DNA of 60,000 nucleotides from Adiantum capillus-veneris (lineage: Eukaryota; Streptophyta; Polypodiopsida; Polypodiales; Pteridaceae). The position numbers were made by a program, and so were the translations under genes. Positions within the stretch are counted from its first letter, which is position 1; each line of letters starts with the position of its first letter. This document shows, one piece after another, positions 1-12,475 of this stretch. Where the stretch lies: NCBI GenBank assembly GCA_014529385.2, contig CM043948.1, forward strand, positions 19,528,951 to 19,588,950, written 5' to 3'. A model generated the notes under the pieces. That model saw only the letters and a program-made list of their open reading frames with translations. It was not told the origin of the DNA and made no database searches.

Positions 1-2
1 AC

Positions 3-1400
3 CTTGTTATAGAAATACCTGTTAACAAGTTGGGACAATACTTTGAAGGTGATGAATCCAATGCAACTATACCAATCACTACTAAGGGATTAACTGTGAA
101 GGGAATCCTTGATGGTGGCGCTGGGGTTAGCATTGTGACTAAAAATTGATGGGAAACTATGGGAAGACCTCACCTTGCGACCACAACCATAGTAGTGAAG
201 GCGAATGGGTCTATTGTTAAACCTATTGGGATGCTAGAAGATCTCAAGATCAAGGTCTTTGCACATAAAATAAGGATTACCTTTATTGTTATGGATTTCT
301 CCAAACACACTATGGCATCGGAGATGATCTTAGGACGTCCTTTCATGAGGGAAGCAAAAATGGTGCATGACTGGTCTAAAAACCATGTCTACTTGCAGTT
401 CTAAGATTCTGTCATTCAAGTGGATCTTGTGACGGGTCGAGCACATCCTCTAGGAAATAGGTTTATAATTGATCATAGATCTGACACCACAGTTCACTCG
501 GCCCCATTGCAGTATTGTTACACGTGTAAAGTGGACACTGATGTTGGGAAAGATTCTCCTTATATGGATGTACTACCTGGGATGACTGAGTCGGACAATG
601 TGGATTGGGTCCACCTAGTAGCAACCATAGACACTTGGGGAAACAGGGGGACAACCTGGGTAACACCTGAGGGGGATGAAATGCCTGTACCTGTAAATAT
701 TCTACAAGCAATACATATAGCTTCTGGAAAGACTCATCCTAATATAGCAAAGAAAACATACAAGTGGGTCCCTAAAGCTTCTTTAGCGACCATGGCGGAT
801 GCTAAAAAACAAAAGCCTTGTAGGAAACGTACCACTCGTTCCAAGAAAAGTAAGAAAACATGGAGTTGGACTCCTATTCGACTATTGGAAGCCCAAGGCT
901 ACTATCAAGGAAATGATCAAATATGGGTGCCAAAACGTAGATTATGTTCTTACCTATCACCTGACCCATGTGAGCCCAATCTCGTAGCTCCAAAACGAAT
1001 CGCCAATCGAGGAAAGAAAAAAATAATAGAATGCTACACACCCACTCCAAATCTAGTCTGGGTACCAAAGAAAGAACAATTTGTTCCACCTAGCTCAACA
1101 AGGGGGGAGTCCCATGAAGCTTCTAGCTCCTCATGTAATGCATCCATAGAGGTAAAAGATTCTCCACATCGTCGACCTACAATAGTGGACCTCCATAAAG
1201 CTACAAAGGAATCCACACCCCCTAGTCTTCAAGAATCACCTGATGAACCACTTCAAGTTCGATTCTGGGAGAGTATCTTACCACCCTTGCAACTCGATAA
1301 GGCACCTAAGGTAATAGAAAACTACTGGCAAAAATCCTCACCTATTATCAACTGGAACAATTGGTTTCAAAGGGTGACGAGCACATTTCAAACGATATGA
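3..1400 (+). pseudogene. LTR-retroelement fragment: retropepsin domain plus unknown C-terminal region
   Basis: One reading frame runs from base 3 to 1400 and is broken by TGA at 147-149 and TAA at 402-404. The first 130 codons look like a retropepsin (polyprotein-cleaving aspartic protease). The catalytic-type ILDGGAGVSIVT is at 108-143 and the second-half motif MILGRPFM follows at about 327-350. After the second stop, 326 codons continue in the same frame with no family I recognise. This part is rich in Lys, Pro and Trp and repeats motifs such as WVPK. No reverse transcriptase or integrase follows before the polypurine tract near 1410, so this may be a non-autonomous or internally deleted gypsy-like element. 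The left end lies outside the window. Confidence 0.6.
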
Positions 1401-1407
1401 TCTACCC

Positions 1408-1590
1408 AAGGAAGGGGGGAGTGTTTGCTGACAGTCATCATTCACTTACTCCCCTCTCAACCTTGATTCCTTGACCTCTCAATCTCCCAATCTTAGGGAA
1501 TGTATATATAAAGCGTTATACTCACAAAAAATAAAAAAATAAAGAGCAAGAGCAATTAGCAAACGAGTATGCACAATAAAAGTCAAAACA
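1408..1590 (+). mobile_element. Polypurine tract and start of a putative 3' LTR
   Basis: A purine run (AAGGAAGGGGGGAG) ends at 1421 and is followed by TGTTTGCTGAC at 1422, the usual layout of a PPT and a 3' LTR start. A TATA-like TATATATAAA lies at 1503-1512 and AATAAA at 1576-1581. A possible right end is GTCAAAACA at 1590, roughly inverted to the start, but no second LTR copy is in the window, so the right boundary is a guess. Confidence 0.4.
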
Positions 1591-3018
1591 TTGACTCAGA
1601 CCTACACATTCACATCCGGTACATTGAAACAGAAACCCATGTCATAAAATACCTTTGATCCCCATCACTCGAGTGATGGAGGGTAGGTAGGATTAATACA
1701 ATATGAGTGTTTCTGTTTTAGAGTTGAGTGATTAGCAAAGTTTTTTTTTCCCACTGATGTGCCTCCTAGAGGTATTCCTTGTGTTTCCTAGTGTGTACAG
1801 GAGCATGTTTCTGTTGTTAGGATTTGGACCTTCATGGAATCTTTATCTCGACTCACTCTTCAAATCAAGCGCGACCATCAACACAAACAAGTGTTTCTTG
1901 TCCATTAGCATTGCCCCTTATCCTTTTTTCATCTATGATTGTCTGCTTTGATTGTGATTGGTAGCATAATATCCAGCACATTTGCTTAGTATCAAACATT
2001 TAATTCAATGTAATTTTTGTCATAATCACTTGTCTAGGTTTAAAAATCAAGCAAGTTCGACTAAGCTAGTTTGACCAAGTTAGGTGTTAGAGATCTTCTC
2101 TTAATACCATGGGGAATGCCTTCCTAATAATTAATGGTTACTTAGGTTCTTAATCCGATTTAGGCAGCATTGTGTGAAATGTACTAGGGCTTTCTAGTGG
2201 GCTTGACCCTATTGACCTTTATCTTAAGTATTATAAAGGGAGTTTACTAGTGTGATGAGCCTGGGGAGGTGTATCAGTGCTATATGACCCCCCAAAGTTA
2301 CAAAATTAAAATGCTGAAAACGAATCAAAGTGCCACAATGTAAAATCTTAAGTTGGAAGAGAAATCTCAGCTTGATTGGGTACTTCACTCACATGTATCG
2401 CCTATGGTACTAGAGCCCTAGAGGTTCCCAGTGTGGGCGCTTTTCCTGAAAAGAAAAAAACCCAAGGCATACAAAATAAGCACACACATCAAAATTGAAT
2501 CACTGTGAAAAGACTTTGGGGGGTCAAAGAAAAGGTAATCAGTCAGGCGATGATTTCATGAGAAATTCCTTTTATCGTAGCTTACTACAAGGTCTTCTAG
2601 GTATAGCCTCTAGTCAGCCCTCGAACATGAAATACTTGGCTCTCGCGATTAAACAACTTAATTGACCAGAGAAAATTAAGAAGCTTACCCATGGTATCAA
2701 TAGTCGATCTCTAGTTCCTTTCGACCGTTAAATTAGCGACCCCAGACTTGTTTAATTTTTTACCTTTACATCTGTTTATGCATTTGATTACATTGCAATT
2801 TAATGTTTATTGCTGACAAATTGTTTAAAATTCTGTTACCAATCAATTTGTCTGCCTAAAATTTCATATGCTTTTTAATCGCTTATGAGAATGCAATTAC
2901 TGTGCCAATGTTGTTTGATTTTGCAGTGATTGAAGAAGGCTAAGGACATTCATCTCAAATGCTCTTCCACCTCGATGAACGAGCTTCAACTCAATAGCTT
3001 CCGAGGATGGAATCTACA
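1591..3018. other. Unassigned AT-rich region
   Basis: I see no convincing gene, RNA or repeat here. Short frames such as 1757-1951 lack recognisable similarity. The stretch just before 3019 ends in a purine-rich run, so at least part of it is probably the 3' internal region of the retroelement whose LTR begins at 3034. Confidence 0.4.
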
Positions 3019-3657
<639 letters not shown>

Positions 3658-3823
3658 TGGTGTATCAGCAAGTTCCTTGCATTGACACGTGCGACATACG
3701 CGCACATCACCATATATTTGCTTGCTACCTCATCCACCTTTTTCTTTTTGTAGGCACATTCTTTCTCAAGCATCTACCACGACATGGCTTTGTCAGGGAC
3801 GACAAAGCTTTGGGAGGGGAGAG

Positions 3824-4595
3824 TGTTGACGGACGAGTGTCAACGACATGCATTATGCTTCCATTGGTGTGTACACATATGTGTATGCTTATATTTTTTG
3901 TATTTACGGGCTCCACAGTGGGTTCCAAGTTGTACATTGATGATTAGATGAGCCTAGATACCTGCAGCATGTTATACATTTTTTGGCTGGCCGCCCATTT
4001 TTAAAAGCCCTTGTATATAAGTCAATTCACAAGATGTGAAAGGGCATTCTTAGAGAAGAGAGTGTGAGGGAGTGTGGAGAAGAAGAAGAGGAGTGGCTAT
4101 GGAGCTTGGATCTTCCACATCATATGTAGTAGTCATTGGGATTAATGGAAGCTAAGTTCTCTCTACTTTCTCTTGTCTTTCAAGATTATGTGTGTTAATG
4201 GTGTATGATTAGTGTTAATCTTCTCTTCTCTCTCAAGTTTTCCCTCTTATTTGAGCATTCTTGCTTCACATGTGTGCTAGATTAGAGTGTGTGTGTACGT
4301 GGGCTGCATACATTTCTCTCATTAGGCTTCTTTGTGTATGCTTAATGTGTGATTAGAGTGTGTGTGCTTGAGATTAGAGCAAAGGGATACACCATTGTCT
4401 GCATGATTAGAGAGTTAGAGTGTAGATTGAGAGTGTGTTGCTTCATCGGCTTTCCCTCTTCTCCTCTCTTGCTTTACCCCTCTTCCTAGAGTCGTCATTC
4501 CGTCACATTAGGTGCATCCATGCCTCCATGCACTAGCCGGGTTCCGATCCACCGGATTGACATTATGTCGGTGCGTTGTGCTATGACCGCCAACA
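3824..4595 (+). mobile_element. LTR, 772 bp
   Basis: The segment begins TGTTGACGG and ends CCGCCAACA, an almost perfect short inverted repeat of the TG...CA type. A purine tract (TTTGGGAGGGGAGAG) lies immediately before it, as expected for a 3' LTR. A TATA-like GTATATAAG lies at 4013-4021, followed by an RNA-leader-like region rich in GAGAGTGTG. The internal part of its element is not recognisable upstream, where unrelated LTR-like DNA at 3034 lies within about 170 bp. It is therefore either the end of a deleted element or a solo LTR. No 5-bp duplication is evident (GAGAG before, GGGGG after). Confidence 0.65.
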
Positions 4596-5470
4596 GGGGG
4601 GGAAGCTTGGGAGTGATGGCAAAGAGCAAGAACGTAGGGTATGTTGCAAAAATGCGGCATACTCTACAATCTTTCCTTTTTTAAGCGCGAGTCATTACCG
4701 CGGCTATTACCACGCCTATTACCTTGTCCTTGCACCAAGTGCAAAAGGGAAATTCCTCGCTTGAGACGGATTGCTTTGGAGCACGTGGAGAACGAAGGGC
4801 TTTTGTAAGGTCTCTGACCCCGACCAAAAAGAGCACCCTTGTACCATGAAATGAACATAATGGAAAAAAGTTACTATTTTTAGCAGTTTTCCGAATTTCG
4901 TGTGCCATGATGTTTAGAATGTTTTAAAGCTTCGAAATGCAAATTAAAATAATTTTTGTAAACAAATTCCAAAAATAGTAAGTTTTTGGTCACCCGACCC
5001 GTCTAGTTTTGACAGTCTCGAAAAACTGCACCCGTATCCCGAATTTGAAAAAATGTATTTTTGGACCCCGGGGGCTGCTAAATATGGAAGGTACTCGGAC
5101 CAGTACGCCTTAGTTAGAGCTTAGTATAGCAATTTACGGCATTAAATTCCGACTCGTATGGGCCGTTTTAGCCTAAAACCAATTTTTCCTAAAGTTGTGC
5201 GGGGAGGCATCGGGGCTCGAGGCTGTGCGGGAGCAGGTTCCAGGCCACTCTGAGCCAGCTTTAGCAGCTAGGGGGCACCCTCTTGTCTTGTGGGAGTTGT
5301 GGGAGAGTTTCCAAGCTTGAGAGTGAGTGTGAGAGCCAGTTAGGCTAGCGAACTGGACACTTGGTGAGAAGGTAACTAGACTTGCCAATGCATGAAGTGA
5401 GTGCTCACTCTGATGCTTATAGCAGCTAGGTTCGATTTTCAGCTTGGAGGAGCCTTTTAAGGGTGTGCTC

Positions 5471-5533
5471 TCACACACACACACACACACACACATGCTC
5501 ACACACACACCCAGTACACACACACACACACAC
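5471..5533. repeat. (CA)n microsatellite inside the solo LTR
   Basis: Interrupted CA repeats occupy this stretch, just upstream of the shared motif GAAGTGCTGCC that also follows the TATA box in the LTR at 48601. The repeat therefore probably lies close to the transcription start of this LTR. Confidence 0.9.
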
Positions 5534-6365
5534 CTTGGGGAGGTGCTGTCGGCACACACAGTTTTTGAAGGAGAAGCAAAGGAGGGAAGTGCTGCCGGAT
5601 TCTCGTCTTGAGAACTCATTTGGATCAGAAAATCAAGAGGATTTCAGCCCCTAATCACGGTAATCATGATTTAATTTATGCTCTTCTATAATTCTCTTCA
5701 TCATTCTCTTAATTCCTCGTCTACTATGCTTAATCCTAGCTACAAATTCCCAATAGCTGCTCTCTAATTCTCCTTAGCTATATTCCATTACATAATCATC
5801 ATCCAATAGCTAATTATGCAGCCATTCATCACTCTTAATCAATGATTAATACATGATTAGAAGAGATTTCTTTCTCCAGCAGCATAGTAATTAATTGTCA
5901 ATCCGCTAATGATGTAGATTTGATGAAATTCATTCTTTTACCACACAATATTGGTGTAACTAAGATAGATTCAATTTTCTCATACATTAAGATGTGATTA
6001 ACATAAAATTAATCCATCATTAAGCCACTAAGAAGAGAATTTTCTCACCTATGCATGCGGTAATTTTGCATCTTTCTAATTGCATTAGGAAAGTGACTGA
6101 GCTTGCTTAATTCATATCTCTTGTCATTATATTAGTAAAATTCTGAAATTCTTAATCATCTAAGCCAAGTGATTAACTTTAGAGCCGGTTCCCATAGGAC
6201 AAGTAAATTATTATCCATAAAATTACTATGTCTCGAAGGAAAAATCTAACCCTCTTGTATAAGGGGGATTGTTCAATGACTCTAATCTATCATTTGGATT
6301 GTTATGATGCTCTCGGACATTAACTCTTTTCTCCAAGTTTATCATTTAAAGTAGTGAGTATAAAA

Positions 6366-6505
6366 TGGCCCCGGTTAAGAGAACTCGCTTCGGTGGTGCC
6401 CACGACTGCGAGGTGGGAATGAGCAATTTGAACGGAAAAGGAAAAGCTTCCATGGACGAACAAGCACCGGCCATCTCACGGGCCATTGACAAAGAAATGG
6501 AAGAG
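6366..6505 (+). CDS. Candidate Gag N-terminal exon embedded in the solo LTR
   Basis: An open frame starts ATG at 6366 (MAPVKRTRFGGAHDCE...) and runs 46 codons plus two bases to GAG|GTAGGT, a good plant 5' splice site. It resembles the exon at the same relative place in the LTR at 48601 (MAPKRARTQGANDHE...): both start MAP, continue with basic residues, then GA-D-E-G-SN. The surrounding LTR sequence is much more diverged, which argues that the protein was under selection. Because this is a solo LTR there is no downstream gag here, so it is a relic. The exon phase (2) differs from that of the other element (0), either from an indel or because the splice site differs. Confidence 0.5.
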
Positions 6506-6799
6506 GTAGGTCGCAATTTTATTCAACTTGTTTAATTTAACATTGCACACATTTAGCTAGGAAAGAACATATTCCCAAACAAGTTGGAGAAATCCGACGA
6601 AAACCTCGGCATTTGAATTCATTTGTATATTAAAGTCTAAAGTAGGAAAGAATGATTGACGGATATACTGTTGGCAATAGGAAAGAATGTCTGCTAGAAA
6701 AAATTTAGCTCGGCATGTTCATTCTATTTCCAATGTTGAACTAGTTCTGATCCTCCTACTGATCACAGGGGGCAGAGTTCCTGGTTAAGGGATCTTGAA

Positions 6800-6925
6800 T
6801 CCACGACTTTCTTTCTATGTGGTGGATACCCACGACTTTCTTTCTATGCGGTGGGAACCCACGTCTTGCTTTCTATGCGGTGGGAATGTCCATGTTGTGC
6901 TTTCTATGCGGTGGACATACCTAAT
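6800..6925 (+). repeat. Short tandem repeat in the solo LTR, about 30-35 bp unit, four copies
   Basis: Units built on CTTTCTATGCGGTGG and neighbouring CCCACG occur four times in a row with small changes. The unit is not shared with the LTR at 48601, which has a different duplicated block in the corresponding position. Confidence 0.7.
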
Positions 6926-7792
6926 TGTATGGGCAGCTAGGCGACAACGGGAGGAGTAAACTCTCGCTGGAGGGGGGATGTTGTACCTCCAGAACATTGG
7001 AATTTTAATGAATAAGTTTGAGTAGAATTTTTACTAGAGTTTCTCTCTTGGTGCCGCTTTGCAATACTGATTGAAGGGCTGTCTTAACGAACATTGTGAA
7101 TCAGAATCTAATCAAGGAACTTTTATGTTGAACAAATTTTGTGGTAGTAATTAGGACACACAAGGAAGTGTGAGTGTGGGGGTGGCAAGTGGTAGCTTGC
7201 CTCAGGTTGTCAATGCCTATGAGAAGGGTGGTCCCGATTGGTTGGGAACTCTCCGTCCCCATAATGCTTAAATCGACATTAGTATTACTCATTGCCCCTA
7301 GAGTGGCGAAGTTTCAAGTGTACGTGCCTCTGAAACATGGGCAAAAAGACACTCGTGATTTCTCTCCTCTTGGAAGGTGGGTCTTAGGATCGCTAGATAG
7401 GTTAATCACGCTTCCCCTACGAGGTGGAGCTAGATCTCGTTGCTAAAAAGCTCGAACTCGACTCACCTTGTGATGAGAGATCGTCCGCTAGATGAACCCT
7501 GAACCACTTTGTTTGCTTCTGCTATAGATCTATTGGCCACCAGGTTTATCATCAGATCCGTCGTTTGAAACGACGGGGTGGGGACCTCACAGCTTTGGCA
7601 TCCTTCAAAAAGTGCTCGAAGAGACGATAACATGACTCACCCGTAGCTTGAGGAGGTGCCCCATTGTTTTGTGTTCGGTGGTGGTGCATCGGCGTGCAAG
7701 GCCGAACGGAAGAGGCAAGAGCGACTAGGCGATTTGGGTGCACCACATGGTAATCCTCCCGTTGGCTCTACATCGGCACAACGGCAGCTCCT

Positions 7793-10700
7793 ATGGCGTC
7801 TTTGCCGCATTTTGAGGTAGAAGATGAGCACATGTTTGACACGTGTGATGAGTTAGTAGCTCATGAGCGCGGCGTGTGCGAGGAGGATTGTCAGCCCTGC
7901 ACTAAACGGGTTGCCAAAACGGAGGATAGATTGATAACGAGTGTCCAAACACCTCTTTACGACGGTGCACAGTACTCGGTGCTCTGAGCATCGTTGGAAG
8001 TACTCAATTTGCAAGAAAAATTTGGTTGGAGTAATGCAAGTGTCGATGCACTACTTCTGTAAGTATGGAATGTGGCTTTTATATACTCTCTCCCCCTCTC
8101 TTTATGGTGTCATCTTCTAGGAATTATACTAATACGCATGTTTGTTGTAGTCTGATGGGCAAAATGTTGCCAGAAGATCACCACATGCCTCCAGATCATT
8201 GGAGAGCTAGATCGTATGTCACTACACTTGGAATGGAGTATGAGTGTATCCATGTGTGCATCAATGATTGCATGCTATATTGCAATGAGCATGCACATGC
8301 TACCTCATGTCCCGTGTGTGGGGAGGCACGATACAAGACAGGTGTGAGCGGGGCACACCTACCCCGCAAGGTATTAAGACATTTTTCATTAATTCCTCGG
8401 TATCCAACACATGTTTAGAAGTAGGTCTATCGTGGAGCTTCTCGCGTGGCACGCAAACCATCGCTCAAATGATGGAATGATGCGTGTCCCTGCTCATTCA
8501 CCTGCATGGAGGCACATCAAAACTCAATGGCCAGAGTTTGGGTTGGAGCCTCGACACTTGAGGCTTGGGTTAGCAAGTGATGGTGTCAACCCCTTCGGCA
8601 CTAAGTCTACTTCATGGAGCACTTGGCCTGTGGTGATCGTCAACTACAATATTCCACCATGGGAGACAACCAAGAAGGGCAATATACTTCTTTTCTTTCT
8701 TGTGCCAGGGAAGTACAAAGTGTCAAATATTGACATTTACCTCGAGCCCCTCATCGAGGAGTTGGAGGAGTTATGGAGAGGCATTCCTGTTGTCGATGTC
8801 TCACTTGCAAAGGGGGAAGAGAGGCTCAAGTGAGGGGAATCCTTGTGTTGACTATACACAACTATCTTGGGGAGAGGCATTCCTGTTGTCGATGTCTCAC
8901 TTGCAAAGGGGGGGAGAGAGGCTCAAGTAAGGGGAATCCTTGTGTTGACTATGCACAACTATCCTGGGGAGAGGCATTCCTGTTGTCGATGTCTCACTTG
9001 CAAAGGGGGGGGAGAGAGGCTCAAGTGAGGGGAATCCTTGTGTTGACTATGCACGACTATCGTGGGTTTGGAGAGATTTTTGGTAACCCCCTGTCCTCTA
9101 TCTCTCTTTCCCTCATTCCCTCTCTCCCTTTAGCTCACTTTAGTTCACTCATCTCTCTAACCATATTATATGTATGCAAGGTTGTCCACATCGGGGCGCA
9201 ATGCATGTCCTACTTGCGGGCCATCATTGGTGATGGAGAGGCCCGATTCCTTGCGCAAGGTAATCTATACAAACAACCATCGTTTCTTACCCCAAGGGCA
9301 TAACAAGCACAAGGATCCAACAAATGGGAAGGCTCCTCTAAAGCTCACGATGGAAGATTGGATAACCATTTGGGAGGAACACCACAACAACAATCCGCTC
9401 CGTGTCCTCCACCAAAAGGTATGTCAAGGTATTCCATATTTTTAAGGCTTCCATATTGGAAGGACTTAAAAATACAACACCTCTTGGATCCCATGCACAT
9501 ATTCAAGAATGTATCCCAAACACTATGGGACCACATTATTGGCAAGAAGGACTCTTTGGGTGCGAGGGAGGATTTGAAGCTTTTAAAACGGATCCCCGCC
9601 TCTGCTACTCCACGGCGTGCCCCAAATGGAAAGATTGTGCTTCCTAAAGCACCATGGATGCTAGCAAAAGAAGAATTAGACAAGGTGAAGGGTACCATCA
9701 CCTCTATTCGCACACCAACAGGATACATGAGGTCGCTAAAGGGAGCTTTCACAAAAGCAAGAAGGGTGGAAGTGTTCAATTATATGGGTTGAAGTCCCAC
9801 GATTGGCACAAGATGCTTCAGGTAATCTTCATACTCCCTATTCTATCTATAGTTTGTGTGTGTGACTATCACTCACTTTCCCTTTCCCTTTTACATTGTA
9901 GTGTATTCTGCCGATGAGTATGTGTATATGTCGGGACAAGAAAGTCACGGATGCTATTTTCAAACTAGGAGAACTAGTAAGGTACACCACAAGACTCCAC
10001 TCAACTACACCTTTTTAATGTACACAATAATTTCAACTAGCACTTAGTGTATCCTTGTGTGTTTTCTTGCAAATTTGTGAGCTCCAAGGAAATTGAAATA
10101 GATGCTATCCCTGCTGCTCAAGCACTTGCAACAGAAACTGTGTGTGCCATTGAAGATGCATTTTCTCGATCGGTCCTTCTTAGTCAAATTCACCTCTTGG
10201 TTCACGTGATGGAGGAGATAGCTATATGTGGAGTAGTGCATGCACGATGGATGTTCTTCTTAGAGAGGTTTTTAAAGACTCTCAAAGCTTTTGTGCGGCT
10301 ACGGTCTCAACCAAAGGCATGTATAGCCGAAGGGTGGATTGTTCAAGAGGCATTTGTTTACATATCAGAGTATTTGGCACAAGTTGATCCTTCAATGCCT
10401 TGCATGTGGTCAGACGAGGAAGATGCAAGGATGACTTCATCGATGACAAGTGGAAAGGGGAAACCACTTAACATGGATATGAATCTATCCTGAGTGGTCG
10501 ATAACTTCTGCATTCTCAATGCAAAGATTATGACCAAGTGGGTGGACTTGTGAACAGTGGCAAAGGCCAGGCGTTTGCAAGAGAGGGAAGCATGAAAACA
10601 AGCACATGGAGGAAGGAGGGCACCCCCAGTGCTTAGACACCTTGCATGTTTCCCAGATCTCATTAGTTTGGAGTGGATTCATGAGAGAATGACAGAGGCA

Positions 10701-11575
10701 AAAGCGCGCGGAGAAGACATCACCAACAAGGAATGGGAGTATTCATGAGGCTACGTACCAAAGGTAGAGTACTCATATACCTAAACCATATTGTCTCGCT
10801 ATTTCTTAAAATTATCTTTAATATATATTTGATAAATTAATATATTTTTCTATTTTGTAGTGCCTTTCCTTTAACTCTATGTGGTCAATGGGTCGTCACT
10901 CTCGTACGCGCCACATTGATGAGCGTAGAACCACCATGGATTGCGCCATCATGGGCAACTTTGACACAGACGGTGATGAAACCAGGTACTGCGGAACTAT
11001 TGAAAGGATACTAAAGTTTAATTTTAGAACCTTTCATAGCTTCATCTTCGAGTGCAAGCGGTTTGTAAATGTGTCTAGACGACATGAGAATGGCCTCTAC
11101 ATGGTGGACTCTAGTGTGCATGACACACGGAGGTATGACAATTTAGTTTTAGCGTGCAATTGTGAGTAGGTGAGTGACATGTACCTTTCTTATTCTTATT
11201 TACTTGTAGCGTTAGTTATACCAATGTTACTCACTTTGAGCTTCTATTTTATAGGTCATCTATATCCCAGCAAGTCACCAACCAAAACTTTGGTTCGTAA
11301 TTCCCGTAACACCTCGGGGGAGAACCATTTTTTTCAGTAATGAAGTGGAGACTATCTTCGACCCTCTTCCACCTCCAGCTTTGGATGAGGTGGAAACAGA
11401 GGAGAGGGAGGTCGATGAATCAAGTCCGGCGGCAGCAAGTCTTAAGGAGGATGATTGTCATGATAATGAAGATGATGAGATGGAGGATGACGAACTCGAA
11501 GATGATGAAGCTGGCAATGCATCCACAAATGACAATTCCTTTTCTCTCTTTATTGATTTAGGAGCCATGGCTTAA
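7793..11575 (+). pseudogene. CACTA TNP2-type transposase, decayed
   Basis: This is a degenerate copy of the same protein family as the gene at 39878. Readable pieces, in order: PLYDGAQ...QEKFGWSNASVDALL with a splice donor near 8057; from 8155 the zinc-type CPVCGEARY and IPR-YP; LRLGLASDGVNPFG and WPVVIVNYNIPPW (8411-8833), the core carrying a candidate catalytic Asp; CPTCGPS (about 9200); LLDPMHIFKNV (about 9480-9515); GLKSHDWHKM; then WMFFLERFLKTLKAF (about 10250-10290, DUF4218 region). A DUF4216-like part follows (10879-11170), with an acidic tail ending at 11575. Introns lie at the same places as in the 39878 gene. Frameshifts, stops (for example after YSVL at 7985 and after PTHV at 8416) and a triplicated 97-bp segment show that it cannot make transposase. 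Confidence 0.8.
8777..9068 (+). repeat. Tandem triplication, 96-97 bp unit, inside the TNP2 pseudogene
   Basis: Three nearly identical copies start AGAGGCATTCCTG at 8777, 8873 and 8970. The unit covers the end of the motif VVDVS and the following MHDY coding part. The second spacing (97) is not a multiple of three, so the expansion also breaks the frame. The high identity between copies shows that it happened later than most of the decay. Confidence 0.9.
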
Positions 11576-11789
11576 AATTGGATGATGCTTCATGTAGAGA
11601 TCTTTTGGAAGATGATTCATAAACATTTTGCAGTTATGAAGTTTTTTGGTTGTGTAATCCATTCACCTCTTTCTCCCACTTCTTCCTCTCTTTAGATTTG
11701 AGAATATGCTCAATTATGTTAATCAATTGACAATGATTATTTTAGTTGTAACCAAGTGTAATCTTATATCCCCCGCCTCCTTCTCCCCC

Positions 11790-11840
<51 letters not shown>

Positions 11841-12087
11841 CTTTTTTATATTTGAAAATTATATACAATATTCTTTAATTTTTATTGAGAGGAGGGAAAC
11901 ACCAAAATTTGAAGGGGAGGGGGGTGTTAAGCCAGATTTGAAAGTTTAGGCGCTAAATTTGGGCATCAGATATAACGATGGTAATGAGCGCGGTAATAAC
12001 AATGGTAATAACAGTGGATAAAGTCGCGGTAATAATTTAAACACAAAAAAAAATCCGCCCTCCTCTCTCTTGTTTATCTCATTGAAT
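11576..12087. other. CACTA 3' flank: (CT)n tract and subterminal repeats
   Basis: After the transposase stop there is non-coding DNA with a (CT)n microsatellite at 11795-11833. A cluster of GGTAATAAC/GCGGTAATAA motifs follows at 11971-12030, in opposite orientation to the ATTACC motifs at 4690-4733. No second CACTA gene is visible here. Confidence 0.55.
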
Positions 12088-12411
12088 TTACACCTTCTCT
12101 CTACAAAACGCGATAAAACAACGTGGTAAACACTTGAAGATTTTCATAGTGTAAGATGATGCATCTTTCTTTATCCTTTCAATGATCGGATTGTTGGGTA
12201 TATATATAAGGCTCAAGAAGGGCTTTTTATTGAGTGAATCTGCAACCATGTTTTCCTTTCCATGACAATAGATAATGTCAAAGTGAAACTCTTGCAAAAG
12301 TTCTACCCATCTCCTTTATTGCATATCAAGGTTTCTTGGTTGAAGATCCATTTTAAGCTCTTATGGTCGGTTATAAGCTGAAACTTCCTTCCCAATAAAT
12401 AGTGTCTCCAT
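12088..12411 (-). pseudogene. Ty3/gypsy RNase H fragment
   Basis: On the minus strand, [19 protein letters not shown] and KWIFNQ (12411 downwards) are followed by a frameshift near 12300. LLQEFHFDIIYCHGKENM and VADSL come next. This is the end of a gypsy RNase H domain, closely resembling the corresponding segment of the element at 52562 ([19 protein letters not shown]). The RNase H core upstream is lost: the frame runs straight into a GT/GA microsatellite. It is a small relic without LTRs. Confidence 0.75.

Positions 12412-12470
<59 letters not shown>
12412..12470. repeat. (GT)n-(GA)n microsatellite
   Basis: A GT run is followed by a GA run and abuts the truncated edge of the gypsy RNase H fragment. 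Expansion or a break at this tract may mark the point where the relic was cut. Confidence 0.95.

Positions 12471-12475
<5 letters not shown>

Larger units (their letters stand above)
4804..7591 (+). mobile_element. Solo LTR of a Ty3/gypsy family, TSD GCTTT
   Basis: The segment starts TGTAAGGTCTCT, the same start as the LTR at 48601, and ends GGGACCTCACA, matching that LTR's CTCACA end. The 5 bases on each side are identical (GCTTT at 4799-4803 and 7592-7596), so both boundaries are well supported and this is a solo LTR left by recombination. It is 2788 bp long. It contains a (CA)n stretch, an AT-rich middle part, a candidate gag exon (6366-6505) and, towards the right end, blocks shared with the LTRs ending at 46653 and 51750. 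It is inserted within the decayed CACTA element. Confidence 0.85.
4640..12040 (+). mobile_element. Decayed CACTA (En/Spm-like) element, limits approximate
   Basis: The element is inferred from a TNP2 transposase pseudogene (7793-11575) bracketed by inverted clusters of a short motif. ATTACCGCGGCTATTACC-like units lie at 4690-4733. Their reverse complements (GCGCGGTAATAAC and GGTAATAAC units) lie at 11971-12030. Such subterminal repeats are typical transposase-binding sites of CACTA elements. The terminal CACTA bases themselves could not be identified at either end. A solo LTR (4804-7591) is inserted between the left subterminal cluster and the transposase. A TG/AG-interrupted gypsy remnant follows on the right. 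Confidence 0.5.
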
